From the NCBI GenBank assembly GCA_038521625.1, contig JBCBKP010000009.1, positions 29,213-93,212 of the forward strand: 64,000 bases of DNA, written 5' to 3'. Positions 42,766 to 50,683 of the stretch are shown here, piece after piece. The notes below the pieces were generated by a model. It did not search any database and had not been told where the DNA came from. It worked only from the letters and a program-made list of their open reading frames with translations. Source of the stretch: JBCBKP01 sp038521625. Lineage in GTDB: Bacteria > Planctomycetota > Phycisphaerae > Phycisphaerales > UBA1924. Each line of letters begins with the position of its first letter. Within the stretch, counting starts at the first letter, position 1. A program made the position numbers and the translations under genes.

Positions 42766-43077
42766 TCATCCGTCCAGCTCTTGCAAGAACCCGGCGATCT
42801 CGTCCGCCGCGTGCGCATCGCCCGCCGCCCGCGCCGCGCGCAGGCCCGCCGCCAGCGTGTCCCGCGCCCTCAGCGTCTCGTTCATGTTCAGCAGCGTCCG
42901 CGCCTTGTGGAAATACGCGTAGCTGTACGCCGGGTCCGCCTCCAGGCATCGGTCGTAATACCCCACCGCCTCGGCGTGGTTCCCCGTCTTCTCGTGCTCC
43001 TGCGCCAGGCCATACAGCACAAACGTGTCCCGCGGGTCGGCCTCCAGCAGCTTCTCGAGCTCTTCGATCGTTGGCAT
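42766..43077 (-). CDS. Small TPR-repeat protein
   Basis: 103 residues. LEADPRDTFVLYGLAQEHEKTGNHAEAVGYYDRCLEADPAYSYAY is a clear tetratricopeptide pattern (A8/G11/Y12-like positions, about two and a half repeats). It probably binds another protein. It starts close to a divergent hbd gene and lies 74 bases upstream of recX. Confidence 0.85.
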   Translation of the reverse strand: MPTIEELEKLLEADPRDTFVLYGLAQEHEKTGNHAEAVGYYDRCLEADPAYSYAYFHKARTLLNMNETLRARDTLAAGLRAARAAGDAHAADEIAGFLQELDG

Positions 43078-43141
43078 ACCACAGCATATCATCGGGCCCC
43101 CGGGCATCTATCCGAGAGCCCTCCGGGGAGAGGACCCCAAC

Positions 43142-44005
43142 ATGAGCAACCACAACGTCAGTCGCGTCGGTGTCGTCGGCTCCGGTCAGATGGGCGGCGG
43201 CATCACGCAGATCGCCGCGGTCGCCGGCTTCGACGCCGTCGTCTTCGACACCTCCTCGGGCGCCCTCGAGCGCTGCAAGGCGACCCACCACAAGCTGCTC
43301 GCCCGCTCGGTCGAGAAGGGCCGGATGGAGCAGGCCGACGCCGACGCGGCGCTCGAGCGCATCGGCTACGCCGAGTCCCTGAGCGCGCTAGCCGACTGCG
43401 ACATCATTGTCGAGGCCGTCGTCGAGGACGCGGGCGTCAAGAAGACCGTCTTCGCCGAGCTCGACAAGACCGCGAAGCCCGGCGCGATCCTCGCCAGCAA
43501 CACCAGCTCGATCAGCATCACCGAGATCGCCACGGCGGTGGGGGACCCCGCCCGCGTCATCGGCATGCACTTCTTCTACCCCGTCCCGGTCATGGGTCTG
43601 GTCGAGGTGATCAACGGCCTGGCGACGAGCGAAGAGGTCACGCGGCGCACGATCGCGCTCGCCGAGGCGATGGGCAAGACCGCGCTGCCCGCCAACGACC
43701 GCGCCGGTTTCGTCTCCAACCGCGTGCTGATGCCGATGATCAACGAGGCGTTCTACGCCTGGATGGAGGGCGTCGCCGAGCCCGAGGCGATCGACGGCAT
43801 CATGAAGCTCGGTTGCAACTTCCCGATGGGCCCGCTGCGCCTCGCCGACTTCATCGGGCTGGACACCTGCGCCCACATCATGGACGTCCTCGCCGAGGGG
43901 CTGAACAGCGAGCGCTACCGCCCCTGCCCGCTGCTGCGACAGCTCGTCACCGCCGGCCGCCTGGGCGACAAGACCGGCCACGGCGTCTACAAGCACGAGA
44001 AGTGA
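43142..44005 (+). CDS. hbd: 3-hydroxybutyryl-CoA dehydrogenase
   Basis: 287 residues, NAD(P)-dependent oxidation of 3-hydroxyacyl-CoA. The Rossmann loop is VGVVGSGQMGGGI. The catalytic set is present: Ser in SNTSSISIT, His in MHFFYPVPVM, Glu in VEVING and Asn in GFVSNRVLMP. The usual HFFNP is HFFYP here. The C-terminal helical domain with GPLRLADFIGLDT is complete. GAGAGGA precedes the ATG. No other beta-oxidation gene is adjacent. Confidence 0.95.
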   Translation: MSNHNVSRVGVVGSGQMGGGITQIAAVAGFDAVVFDTSSGALERCKATHHKLLARSVEKGRMEQADADAALERIGYAESLSALADCDIIVEAVVEDAGVKKTVFAELDKTAKPGAILASNTSSISITEIATAVGDPARVIGMHFFYPVPVMGLVEVINGLATSEEVTRRTIALAEAMGKTALPANDRAGFVSNRVLMPMINEAFYAWMEGVAEPEAIDGIMKLGCNFPMGPLRLADFIGLDTCAHIMDVLAEGLNSERYRPCPLLRQLVTAGRLGDKTGHGVYKHEK

Positions 44006-44047
44006 GCGTTCACCGAACGTTTGTGCGCGCAGCGTGAGGTGTTGATG

Positions 44048-45520
44048 ATGTCGGATCACGCGCGATCGCGCCCGAAGCCCATCTACCGCACCCGAAATCT
44101 CGTCCTCGCCGCCATCGCCCTCTTCGTCGGTTGGCTCGTCTTCGAGGTTGTCTTCGCCCTCACCGCGACGCCAGGCGACGGGGCCGTCGCGCGCGGGCAG
44201 TTCCTCGAGCTCTTGGGCGACGCCGCGCCCGCCGATCAGAACGACGACGATCCGTACGCCGGCGACCTCATCCTTCAGATCGCAGTACTCCACGGGCGTG
44301 CCGCCTTCGCGCTCGAGCAGAATCGGGAGAGCGTGTACGCGAGCAATTTGTTCGTCATGGCCGAGCCGGGGACCGAGGCGTTCGAACTCGGACGCCGATT
44401 CCTCGATCGGTGGATTCAGCTTGGATACGACCTCCGGCTCGAGCAACTCGCCGCCACGCGGAACCTCCGATTCCGCGCGGCGCTGATCCAAGACCAACCG
44501 CTCCTCGTGTCGGTCATTCTCGATCCGACGCACGGCATCTCACGGAGGATCGCACGCTTCGAGTCCCGTCGGGCCGAGATCGCCGCCGCCAGCGGGGATT
44601 GGGACACGTTCGCCACGCACTTGAACAACTCGACGGTGCTGGTCGATTTCTCGAGCCGTCAGGGATCCCTGATCGCGCGATTCAACGCGATCGGGATCGA
44701 GATCCTGACGCTCGAGACGATCCGGACCGTCGCACTCGATCGAGACATGCCAGCGGAGGTGTTATCGACGCTCGCGGACGTTCTCGTTCGAGTCGAGTCC
44801 ATGCCCGATATCGCGCTCGCGATGCGTGGAGAGAAGATCATGATTCTCGAATCCATCGATCGCGCGCACACCGGCGCTCCGGGCGAGAGCGGGAGGTACC
44901 TGCCAGCGGCGTACCGAGGCGGTGCTCCCTCGCTGGAGAATCTCGCCGGCCTTGTCTACCCGGGACGCCGGCACACCGAAGACGATGTCGAGCGGTACTT
45001 CGACAACATGGACTCCCTGCTCGCGCTCGAGCCGTCCAAGGCCCTCGCCGTCCTCGAAGGAACGAGCCAGGACGAGACCATCGGCGTGCAACACCCTGAT
45101 CTCATCGCGCAGCAGCTCCGCGCGCCCGTGCTCGAGAACGCCTTCGGCTACCTGGTCGAGTCCATCCTCTCCGAACTGAAGCACCTCCGCGTCCGCGCCG
45201 GCGTCCGAGCACTCCTCGCCGTCGAGTCATTCATCGCCGAGAACGGCCGCCCGCCCGACTCGCTCGACGAGCTCATCGCGTCCGCCGGTCGTGACGCGCT
45301 GATCGATCCGCTGACCGGCGAGCCGTTCGCCTACGCCGCGGGCGCTGCGGTCGCGGACGATCCCCACGGCCGTCCGTTCGTCCTCTACGTCGGCAGCGAG
45401 GTCACGCTCGAGGACCTCTTCGACTTCTACGCGGCACCAGCCGACGACACAACGGCGAACCTCGGTCGCCGCTCGACCGCCGACGTCGACTTCACGACGC
45501 CCGAGTCCAGCCTGAGATAG
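44048..45520 (+). CDS. Membrane-anchored protein of unknown function, paralogue A
   Basis: 490 residues. A positively charged start KPIYRTRNLVLAA leads into one transmembrane helix (residues 18-40), so the rest is probably periplasmic. The remainder is largely helical and ends with a beta-rich piece, PHGRPFVLYVGSEVTLEDLFDFYA. No known domain. It is homologous along its length to the next gene. GAGG eight bases before 44048 favours this ATG over the one at 44045. Third-position G/C is visibly lower than in the paralogue. Confidence 0.82.
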   Translation: MSDHARSRPKPIYRTRNLVLAAIALFVGWLVFEVVFALTATPGDGAVARGQFLELLGDAAPADQNDDDPYAGDLILQIAVLHGRAAFALEQNRESVYASNLFVMAEPGTEAFELGRRFLDRWIQLGYDLRLEQLAATRNLRFRAALIQDQPLLVSVILDPTHGISRRIARFESRRAEIAAASGDWDTFATHLNNSTVLVDFSSRQGSLIARFNAIGIEILTLETIRTVALDRDMPAEVLSTLADVLVRVESMPDIALAMRGEKIMILESIDRAHTGAPGESGRYLPAAYRGGAPSLENLAGLVYPGRRHTEDDVERYFDNMDSLLALEPSKALAVLEGTSQDETIGVQHPDLIAQQLRAPVLENAFGYLVESILSELKHLRVRAGVRALLAVESFIAENGRPPDSLDELIASAGRDALIDPLTGEPFAYAAGAAVADDPHGRPFVLYVGSEVTLEDLFDFYAAPADDTTANLGRRSTADVDFTTPESSLR

Positions 45521-45621
45521 GGAGGATGGGGCTTGGCCGGGCCCATCGGCCCGCATCCGCCCTCGGGTCTTCCGGTATCAACTCGCGATCCGCCAACGCC
45601 GGCGGGGTGAGGGGGATCCCT

Positions 45622-47157
45622 ATGTCCGACAGCACCGTCGCCGCGTCCAAGAAGCCCATCTACCGCACACGCAACCTCGTCCTCGCCGCCGTCGCCCTCT
45701 TGGTCGGCTGGCTCGTCTTCGAGGTGACGTTCGCCCTCACGGCGACCCCCGGCACCGGCCAGGCCGCACGCGAGCGGTTCGTCGAGCTGCTCGCGGAGGC
45801 CGCCCCCGACGACCAGAACGACGCCGACCCCTACGCCCTCGGCCTGATCAGCGACATCGACCAGATCCTCAGACAGGCCGACGAGGATCTCGACGCCGAG
45901 GCCGACGCCCTCGCCGAACGCCTGCCCGAGTTCCAGGACGAGTTCGGCGGCGACCCGATGACGGCGTTCCGCCTCGCCGAGTCCGGCTCGGAGCCCTTCG
46001 AGCTCGGGCGACGCCAGCTCGATCGCGCCGTCGAGCTCGGCCTCGACGACCGCCTCGACGAGCTCGCCGCGACCCGCAACCTCCGTTGGCAGCCCGAGAT
46101 CCCTGGGGACGGTCCGCTGTTCAACATCCTCCTCCCCGAGCTCGGCGTCGGCCGGAGCATCGCCCGCGTGGAGGTCCGACGCGCTGCGCTCGCCGCCGAG
46201 CGCGGCGACTGGCGCGCGTTCGAGGACCACGTCTCCCGCACCGCGGCCATCGCCGAGGTCACCTCGCGCCAGCCGTTCCTGATCTCCAGGCTCGTCGCGA
46301 TCGCGATCGAGGCCCTGCTCTACAGCCGATGCCGCCAGCTGCTTCTGGAGCGCGAGCTCCCCACGCCCGCGATCGATGCCATCGCCGCCACGCTCGATCG
46401 GTTCGAGCACACGCCGGGCATGCGACAGTCGTTCCGCGGCGAGAAGGTCGCCATCCTCGACGTCATCGACCGCACGCACACGGGCGAGCCCGGCGGCGGC
46501 GGCCGCTTCCTGCCCGCCGAGTTCTCACAGCACGCCGGCGCGATGATGGGCGGCAACACCGTCCCGAAGATCGCCAACGTGACCGGCATCGTCTTCCCCG
46601 GCCGGGCCACTACCGAGCGTGAGATCGACGAGTTCTACGACACGATCGACGCGATCATGGCGCTCGAACCCGCAGAGACGCTGGCCGTCTTGGACGGGGC
46701 GACGCCCGCCGATCAGTACGGTCTCCGCGATCCTGACGACATCGTCGGCGAGAGCCGCTCGCGCATCCTGCAGACCTTCCTGCCCGCCGTCGGCCACGCC
46801 GTTCGGACCGAGATCGAGGCGCAACGCCGTCGCGCGGGCGTCCGGACACTGATCGCCGTCGAGGGGTTCATCGCCGCCCGCGGCCGCCCGCCCGCCTCCG
46901 CGGCCGAGCTCACCGGGTTCGCGGGACCCGATGCGCTGCACGACCCGATGTCCGGCGAACGCTTCGCCTACGCCTCGGGCGGCGAGATCGCCGCGGACCC
47001 GGTCGGCAGACCGTTCATCATCTACGTCCCGGGCGAGGTCACGCTCGAGGACCTCTTCGAGTACTACGCGAAGCCGATCGAGGACGAGAGCGCCAACCTC
47101 GGCGGCCGCGCCCCCGAGGACGTCGACGTGACGGCGCCGGCCGATTGGAACAGGTGA
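45622..47157 (+). CDS. Membrane-anchored protein of unknown function, paralogue B
   Basis: 511 residues. Start KKPIYRTRNLVLAA and the single N-terminal helix match paralogue A almost exactly; the conserved end is PVGRPFIIYVPGEVTLEDLFEYYA. Other shared phrases are FELGRR, RSIARVEVRRAALAA, MRQSFRGEKVAILDVIDRTHTG and VRTLIAVEGFIAARGRPP. GTGAGGGGGA precedes the ATG. It follows paralogue A by 101 bases and is probably the product of an old tandem duplication. Confidence 0.82.
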   Translation: MSDSTVAASKKPIYRTRNLVLAAVALLVGWLVFEVTFALTATPGTGQAARERFVELLAEAAPDDQNDADPYALGLISDIDQILRQADEDLDAEADALAERLPEFQDEFGGDPMTAFRLAESGSEPFELGRRQLDRAVELGLDDRLDELAATRNLRWQPEIPGDGPLFNILLPELGVGRSIARVEVRRAALAAERGDWRAFEDHVSRTAAIAEVTSRQPFLISRLVAIAIEALLYSRCRQLLLERELPTPAIDAIAATLDRFEHTPGMRQSFRGEKVAILDVIDRTHTGEPGGGGRFLPAEFSQHAGAMMGGNTVPKIANVTGIVFPGRATTEREIDEFYDTIDAIMALEPAETLAVLDGATPADQYGLRDPDDIVGESRSRILQTFLPAVGHAVRTEIEAQRRRAGVRTLIAVEGFIAARGRPPASAAELTGFAGPDALHDPMSGERFAYASGGEIAADPVGRPFIIYVPGEVTLEDLFEYYAKPIEDESANLGGRAPEDVDVTAPADWNR

Positions 47158-47173
47158 GCGTCTGGGCGTCGCC

Positions 47174-47689
47174 TCAGCGCAGCCCGACCTGCTTCGCGAG
47201 CATCATCGACAGGTTGAACAGCAGCAGCGCGATCACGCCCGTCACCACGTCGTAGACGATCAGGCCCCACCCGCCGCGGAGCTTCTCGAGTTCCCGCAGC
47301 GCCCGGCCGAGCGGGCCGTTGATCAGCCGGAACAGCGCGACCGCCCAGGCGATCCGCACCAGCACCCGCCCCGCGGGGCCCTCGTAGTACACCGCCTCGG
47401 CCACGACGATCGAGCAGCCCGCGACCTTGTCGGCGACGACCTCCCGCGGGTTCCGTCGCCCGAAGATCTCGACCGCCCGCCGGCCCCAGATCAGGCACGA
47501 GGCGATGCCGTAGACCATCAGCACGCCGCCCACCGCGTTGAGCATCCAGAGACGGGGCGCGCCCGCGAGCGCCATCACCGCCGCGACCCCCGCCGGGACC
47601 AGGCTCGCCCAGAGCGGACCGAGCCGCGACACGCCCAGCCCGCCGACGCTCAGCATCGACCGGCCCACCGGAGCACGCGTTGTTGTCAT
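47174..47689 (-). CDS. PgpA-like membrane protein with altered active site
   Basis: 171 residues, four hydrophobic segments. The block FGRRNPREVVADKVAG aligns with the PgpA motif xDPxxVVxDExxG, and LFRLINGPLGRALRELEK plus GGWGLIVYDVVTG with the second PgpA block. Phosphatidylglycerophosphatase A uses acidic residues that are changed here: the Glu after Asp is Lys, the Asp in FRxxD is Asn, and the first Asp of the DD pair is Tyr. So it may be inactive or have another substrate. It follows the anti-sigma gene by 10 bases. Confidence 0.65.
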   Translation of the reverse strand: MTTTRAPVGRSMLSVGGLGVSRLGPLWASLVPAGVAAVMALAGAPRLWMLNAVGGVLMVYGIASCLIWGRRAVEIFGRRNPREVVADKVAGCSIVVAEAVYYEGPAGRVLVRIAWAVALFRLINGPLGRALRELEKLRGGWGLIVYDVVTGVIALLLFNLSMMLAKQVGLR

Positions 47690-47699
47690 GAACCCGAGA

Positions 47700-48587
47700 C
47701 TATTCGAGACTCGGACGCACCGCGAGCGCGACGACCAGGCTGCGGTCCGAGACCACGACGCCGCCCGGTTGCTCGACCGTCACCGCGAACGCGAGGGCCT
47801 TCCCAACCGGCAGCTTCGCGTCGATCGGCACGATCACCTCGCCCGACGGCAACACCTCGGCGTCGGCAAGATCGAACACACCGCCGTCCACCGGACGCTG
47901 CGAGAGGAAGCTGTCGCCGAACTCCGGCAGATCGCCCGAGGGGCGCTGTTCGTCGAAGATCCAGAGCTGGTACTGCGTCTCGCTCGGGTCATTCACGTCG
48001 AGGCCCGCGAACCGCATGAAGCCGCGGTCCTCCGAGTCGCTCCACTCGACCTCGCCGCCGAGGCCGTCGGTTTCCGCCGGAAGCCCGTCCGCCGGGTCGT
48101 CCCAAGCCCACGAGACGAAGTCCGCGACCGTCCGAAGCTCCGCCTGCAGCTCCTGAACGGTCGGATCGCGGTCCGGAGCCCCGAGGACGAACGCGAGACC
48201 GAGCAGCGCCGCCGACGCCGCCCAGCCCATCCATGCCCAGCCCGGCACCCGGCTCTCGACCGAGATCGACCGAGTCGCGTCCTCGAACTCCCCTGTGAGC
48301 TTCAGAACCGGCGCGTCGTCCTCGTCGGCACGCTGGCCGGCCAGGAACGCGTCCGCGGTGCGGCTCAGTCGCCCGGCCACGTCCGAGGGGATCCCCTCGA
48401 CCTCCAGCTCCGCCAGCGAGACCGCCGCGGCCGCCAGCTCGAAGGACTCGCTCAACTCGCGGGCGTCCTCGCCGCGTCCGAGAAGCCGGGTCAGCTCCCG
48501 CTGCTCGGACTCGCTCAGGCCGCCAATCGCGCGATCGACCAAGAGGTCCGTGATCCGCTCGTTCTCAGGCAGCGACGTCGCACTCAT
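47700..48587 (-). CDS. Anti-sigma factor, RskA-like
   Basis: 295 residues. The N-terminal part (ENERITDLLVDRAIGGLSESEQRELTRLL) resembles a zinc-free anti-sigma domain. A single transmembrane helix lies near residues 116-135 (GWAWMGWAASAALLGLAFVL). The outside part with WIFDEQRPSGDLP and GGVFDLADAEVLPSGEVIV resembles the RskA C-terminal domain. It would hold the ECF sigma factor encoded just upstream until a signal triggers proteolysis. Its ATG overlaps the sigma stop. Confidence 0.88.
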   Translation of the reverse strand: MSATSLPENERITDLLVDRAIGGLSESEQRELTRLLGRGEDARELSESFELAAAAVSLAELEVEGIPSDVAGRLSRTADAFLAGQRADEDDAPVLKLTGEFEDATRSISVESRVPGWAWMGWAASAALLGLAFVLGAPDRDPTVQELQAELRTVADFVSWAWDDPADGLPAETDGLGGEVEWSDSEDRGFMRFAGLDVNDPSETQYQLWIFDEQRPSGDLPEFGDSFLSQRPVDGGVFDLADAEVLPSGEVIVPIDAKLPVGKALAFAVTVEQPGGVVVSDRSLVVALAVRPSLE

Positions 48588-49243
48588 GGCGTCACCTCAA
48601 CAGATTGCCCGCGATCAGAGCCCGCCGACGCACGCCGTTCGGCCAAGACCTGTCGAACCTTGATCAATCCCCGGCGGATATGCGTCTTCACCGTCCCGAG
48701 CGGGAGGCCCGTGGCCTCCGAGATCTTCTCGTGACTGACCCCGTGCAGCACGCTCAGCCGGAGCACGCGCTGCTGGTCCTCAGAGAGTTCGTTCAGAGCC
48801 TGCCGGGCGATGTCGCTCTCTTCAGAAATCTGGACCCCGGCGTCCGGCGATCCGCCCGGGCCCATCTGGCGGTTTCGGGGTTCGGACGGGTCCAGGCCGC
48901 TGCCCATGGCCGCGTCGAGAGATGCGGTGTCCGGGCGGCGCGTCACCCGACGCACCCGATCGATCAGACGCCGCCGCGTGATCATCGCCACGAAAGTGGG
49001 CTCGGACCCCATCGACGCGTCGAACCGTCCCGCGCTCTTCCAGAGCGAGATGAACGCGTCCTGCACCGCGTCGTCCGCGTCCGCGGGGTTCGAGCAGACC
49101 CGCCGGGCCAGCGACCAGACCAGCCCGCCGTACCGCTTGATGCAGGCGTCGACCGCGCCCGCCTCGCCCGCCGCGACCCGCGGCAGGATGTCATCACCCG
49201 GTGCGTTGCTCGTTGCCGGGTCCGAATCCGAAACTGCCGTCAT
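48584..49243 (-). CDS. ECF RNA polymerase sigma factor
   Basis: 219 residues. Region 2 is seen in AVDACIKRYGGLVWSLARRV, ADADDAVQDAFISLWKSAGRF and FVAMITRRRLIDRVRR. Region 4 is LNELSEDQQRVLRLSVLHGVSHEKISEATGLPLGTVKTHIRRGL. A longer than usual linker lies between them. The SigK-type arrangement with a RskA-like anti-sigma and a fasciclin gene suggests they form its regulon. Start ATG at 49243. Confidence 0.93.
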   Translation of the reverse strand: MTAVSDSDPATSNAPGDDILPRVAAGEAGAVDACIKRYGGLVWSLARRVCSNPADADDAVQDAFISLWKSAGRFDASMGSEPTFVAMITRRRLIDRVRRVTRRPDTASLDAAMGSGLDPSEPRNRQMGPGGSPDAGVQISEESDIARQALNELSEDQQRVLRLSVLHGVSHEKISEATGLPLGTVKTHIRRGLIKVRQVLAERRASAGSDRGQSVEVTP

Positions 49244-49384
49244 CGATGCGTGCCCTCTGCCACGCACCGAGTCTAGCGGACGCAAACGGACATCGCGATC
49301 TCCCGACCTCGGCCCGAGCCCCAGGATCCGATTCCCGACCTTCCGCCGTTCGATGGCAATCATCCGAGCACCCCGTTCAAGCGT

Positions 49385-49422
49385 TCAAGAAAGCGGGGCC
49401 ACACCCTCCGGCGCGGCCCCAC
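49385..49422 (-). terminator. Probable intrinsic terminator after the fasciclin gene
   Basis: Read on the minus strand, a GGGGCC/GGCCCC stem (49415-49420 with 49395-49400, extendable by two pairs) is followed by TTTCTT. It lies 30 bases after the fasciclin stop codon, separating it from the sigma factor gene. Confidence 0.55.
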
Positions 49423-49451
49423 GACTTCTGAGATCGACGTTCGTCAGCGAC

Positions 49452-50426
49452 TCAGCCCGGGATGAGCACGGTGTCGATCACGTGGATCACGCCGTTGCTC
49501 GCCTCGATGTCGGTCGTCAGGATCGTCGCGCCGTTCACCTTCGGCGTGCCGCCGTCGATGCGGAAGGTCACCGGCTGGCCGTTCAGCGTGTCGCCACGCT
49601 GCGCGGCGAGGGCCTGGTCCGAGTAGACGCGGCCCGGGATGACGTGCAGCTTCAGGATCGCCGCCAGCTGGTCGCGGTTCTCCGGCTTCAGGAGGCTCGC
49701 GACGGTGCCGCGCGGCAGCTTCTGGAACGCCTCGTCTGTCGGCGCCAGGACCGTCAGCGGGCCCTCGCCCGAGAGGGCGCCGGCCAGGCCGGCGGCCTTG
49801 GCGGCGGCGATCAGCGTGCTGAACGAGCCGGCCGCGTCGGCGACACCGACGATGTTCTGGGTCTCGGGCATGATCACCGAGTCGATCACGTGGATGATGC
49901 CGTTCTCGGCCTCGATGTTGGCCGTGACGACGCGGGCGTTGTCGACACGCACGCCCCAGCTGCCGACGGCGAAGTCGACGCGCTGGCCGTTCGCCGTGGC
50001 GGCGTTGCTCAGCGAGCTGACGTCGTCGGCCGTGAAGCGGCCCGGCACGACGTGGTAGGTCAGGATGGCGCGCAGCGTGCCGAGGTTCTCCTTCTTGAGA
50101 AGGCTCTCGACCGTGCCGGCCGGCAGCTTCGCGAACGCCTCGTCCGACGGCGCGAAGACCGTGAACGGGCCCTCGCCCATCAGCGTCTCGGCCAGGCCGG
50201 CGGCCTGCACCGCGGCGATCAGCGTGTTGAATGTGCCGGCGCTCTGAGCGACCTCGACGATGCTGTCCGGGCCCTGGTGGCCGTGATGGTCCGAGTCCGA
50301 GGCGAGGACGACGCCGTAGCCGCGCGACTCCGCACGCTCGTTCGACGGCTTCGAGCCGCACTGGGCCGAGGCGAGACCGGCGAGAGCAGAAACAGCAGCA
50401 ACACTGGCAATCCGCGAGATGCGCAT
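49452..50426 (-). CDS. Secreted protein with two fasciclin (FAS1) domains
   Basis: 324 residues. Signal peptide about 1-21 (ASVAAVSALAGLASAQ). Two FAS1 domains (about 55-190 and 195-324) each show the family phrases: GEGPFTVFAPSDEAFAKLP and GEGPLTVLAPTDEAFQKLP, the HVVPG/HVIPG turn, and ENGIIHVID/SNGVIHVID. FAS1 domains mediate adhesion. GGAGG eight bases before the ATG supports the start. A perfect hairpin sits just upstream in the leader. Confidence 0.95.
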   Translation of the reverse strand: MRISRIASVAAVSALAGLASAQCGSKPSNERAESRGYGVVLASDSDHHGHQGPDSIVEVAQSAGTFNTLIAAVQAAGLAETLMGEGPFTVFAPSDEAFAKLPAGTVESLLKKENLGTLRAILTYHVVPGRFTADDVSSLSNAATANGQRVDFAVGSWGVRVDNARVVTANIEAENGIIHVIDSVIMPETQNIVGVADAAGSFSTLIAAAKAAGLAGALSGEGPLTVLAPTDEAFQKLPRGTVASLLKPENRDQLAAILKLHVIPGRVYSDQALAAQRGDTLNGQPVTFRIDGGTPKVNGATILTTDIEASNGVIHVIDTVLIPG

Positions 50427-50683
50427 GAGACAACCTCCGTACTTCCGTCGGGGGTCATGCCCCGACGCGGTTCCAACGACAATCCGTGGGGGACCGGGTC
50501 TGCGTACGAGCGTGGTCTCCACCCGCGTTGCCCGGCGCCCTGGCACACGCCCGGGCTCAACGCCTTTGGCTTCGGGACCGCGCGGTCGGCGGATTCAGCG
50601 TTTCACGGCGCGACGGGCGTCGCCCGCAACATCGGGCGGAACGCCGAATCACGACCCCCGAATGCCGAATACCAAGCGACGAA
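50427..50683. other. Fasciclin leader with perfect hairpin and palindrome-rich remnant
   Basis: On the minus strand an 8-bp perfect stem with a 6-base loop (50446-50453 with 50460-50467, CGTCGGGG/CCCCGACG) lies about ten bases upstream of the fasciclin ribosome binding site. Farther left of the next gene, 50641-50680 contains the phrases CCGAATCA and CCGAATGCCGAATACC, resembling the attenuated GGCATCGG-type repeat near 63331. No coding sequence is seen. Confidence 0.5.
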
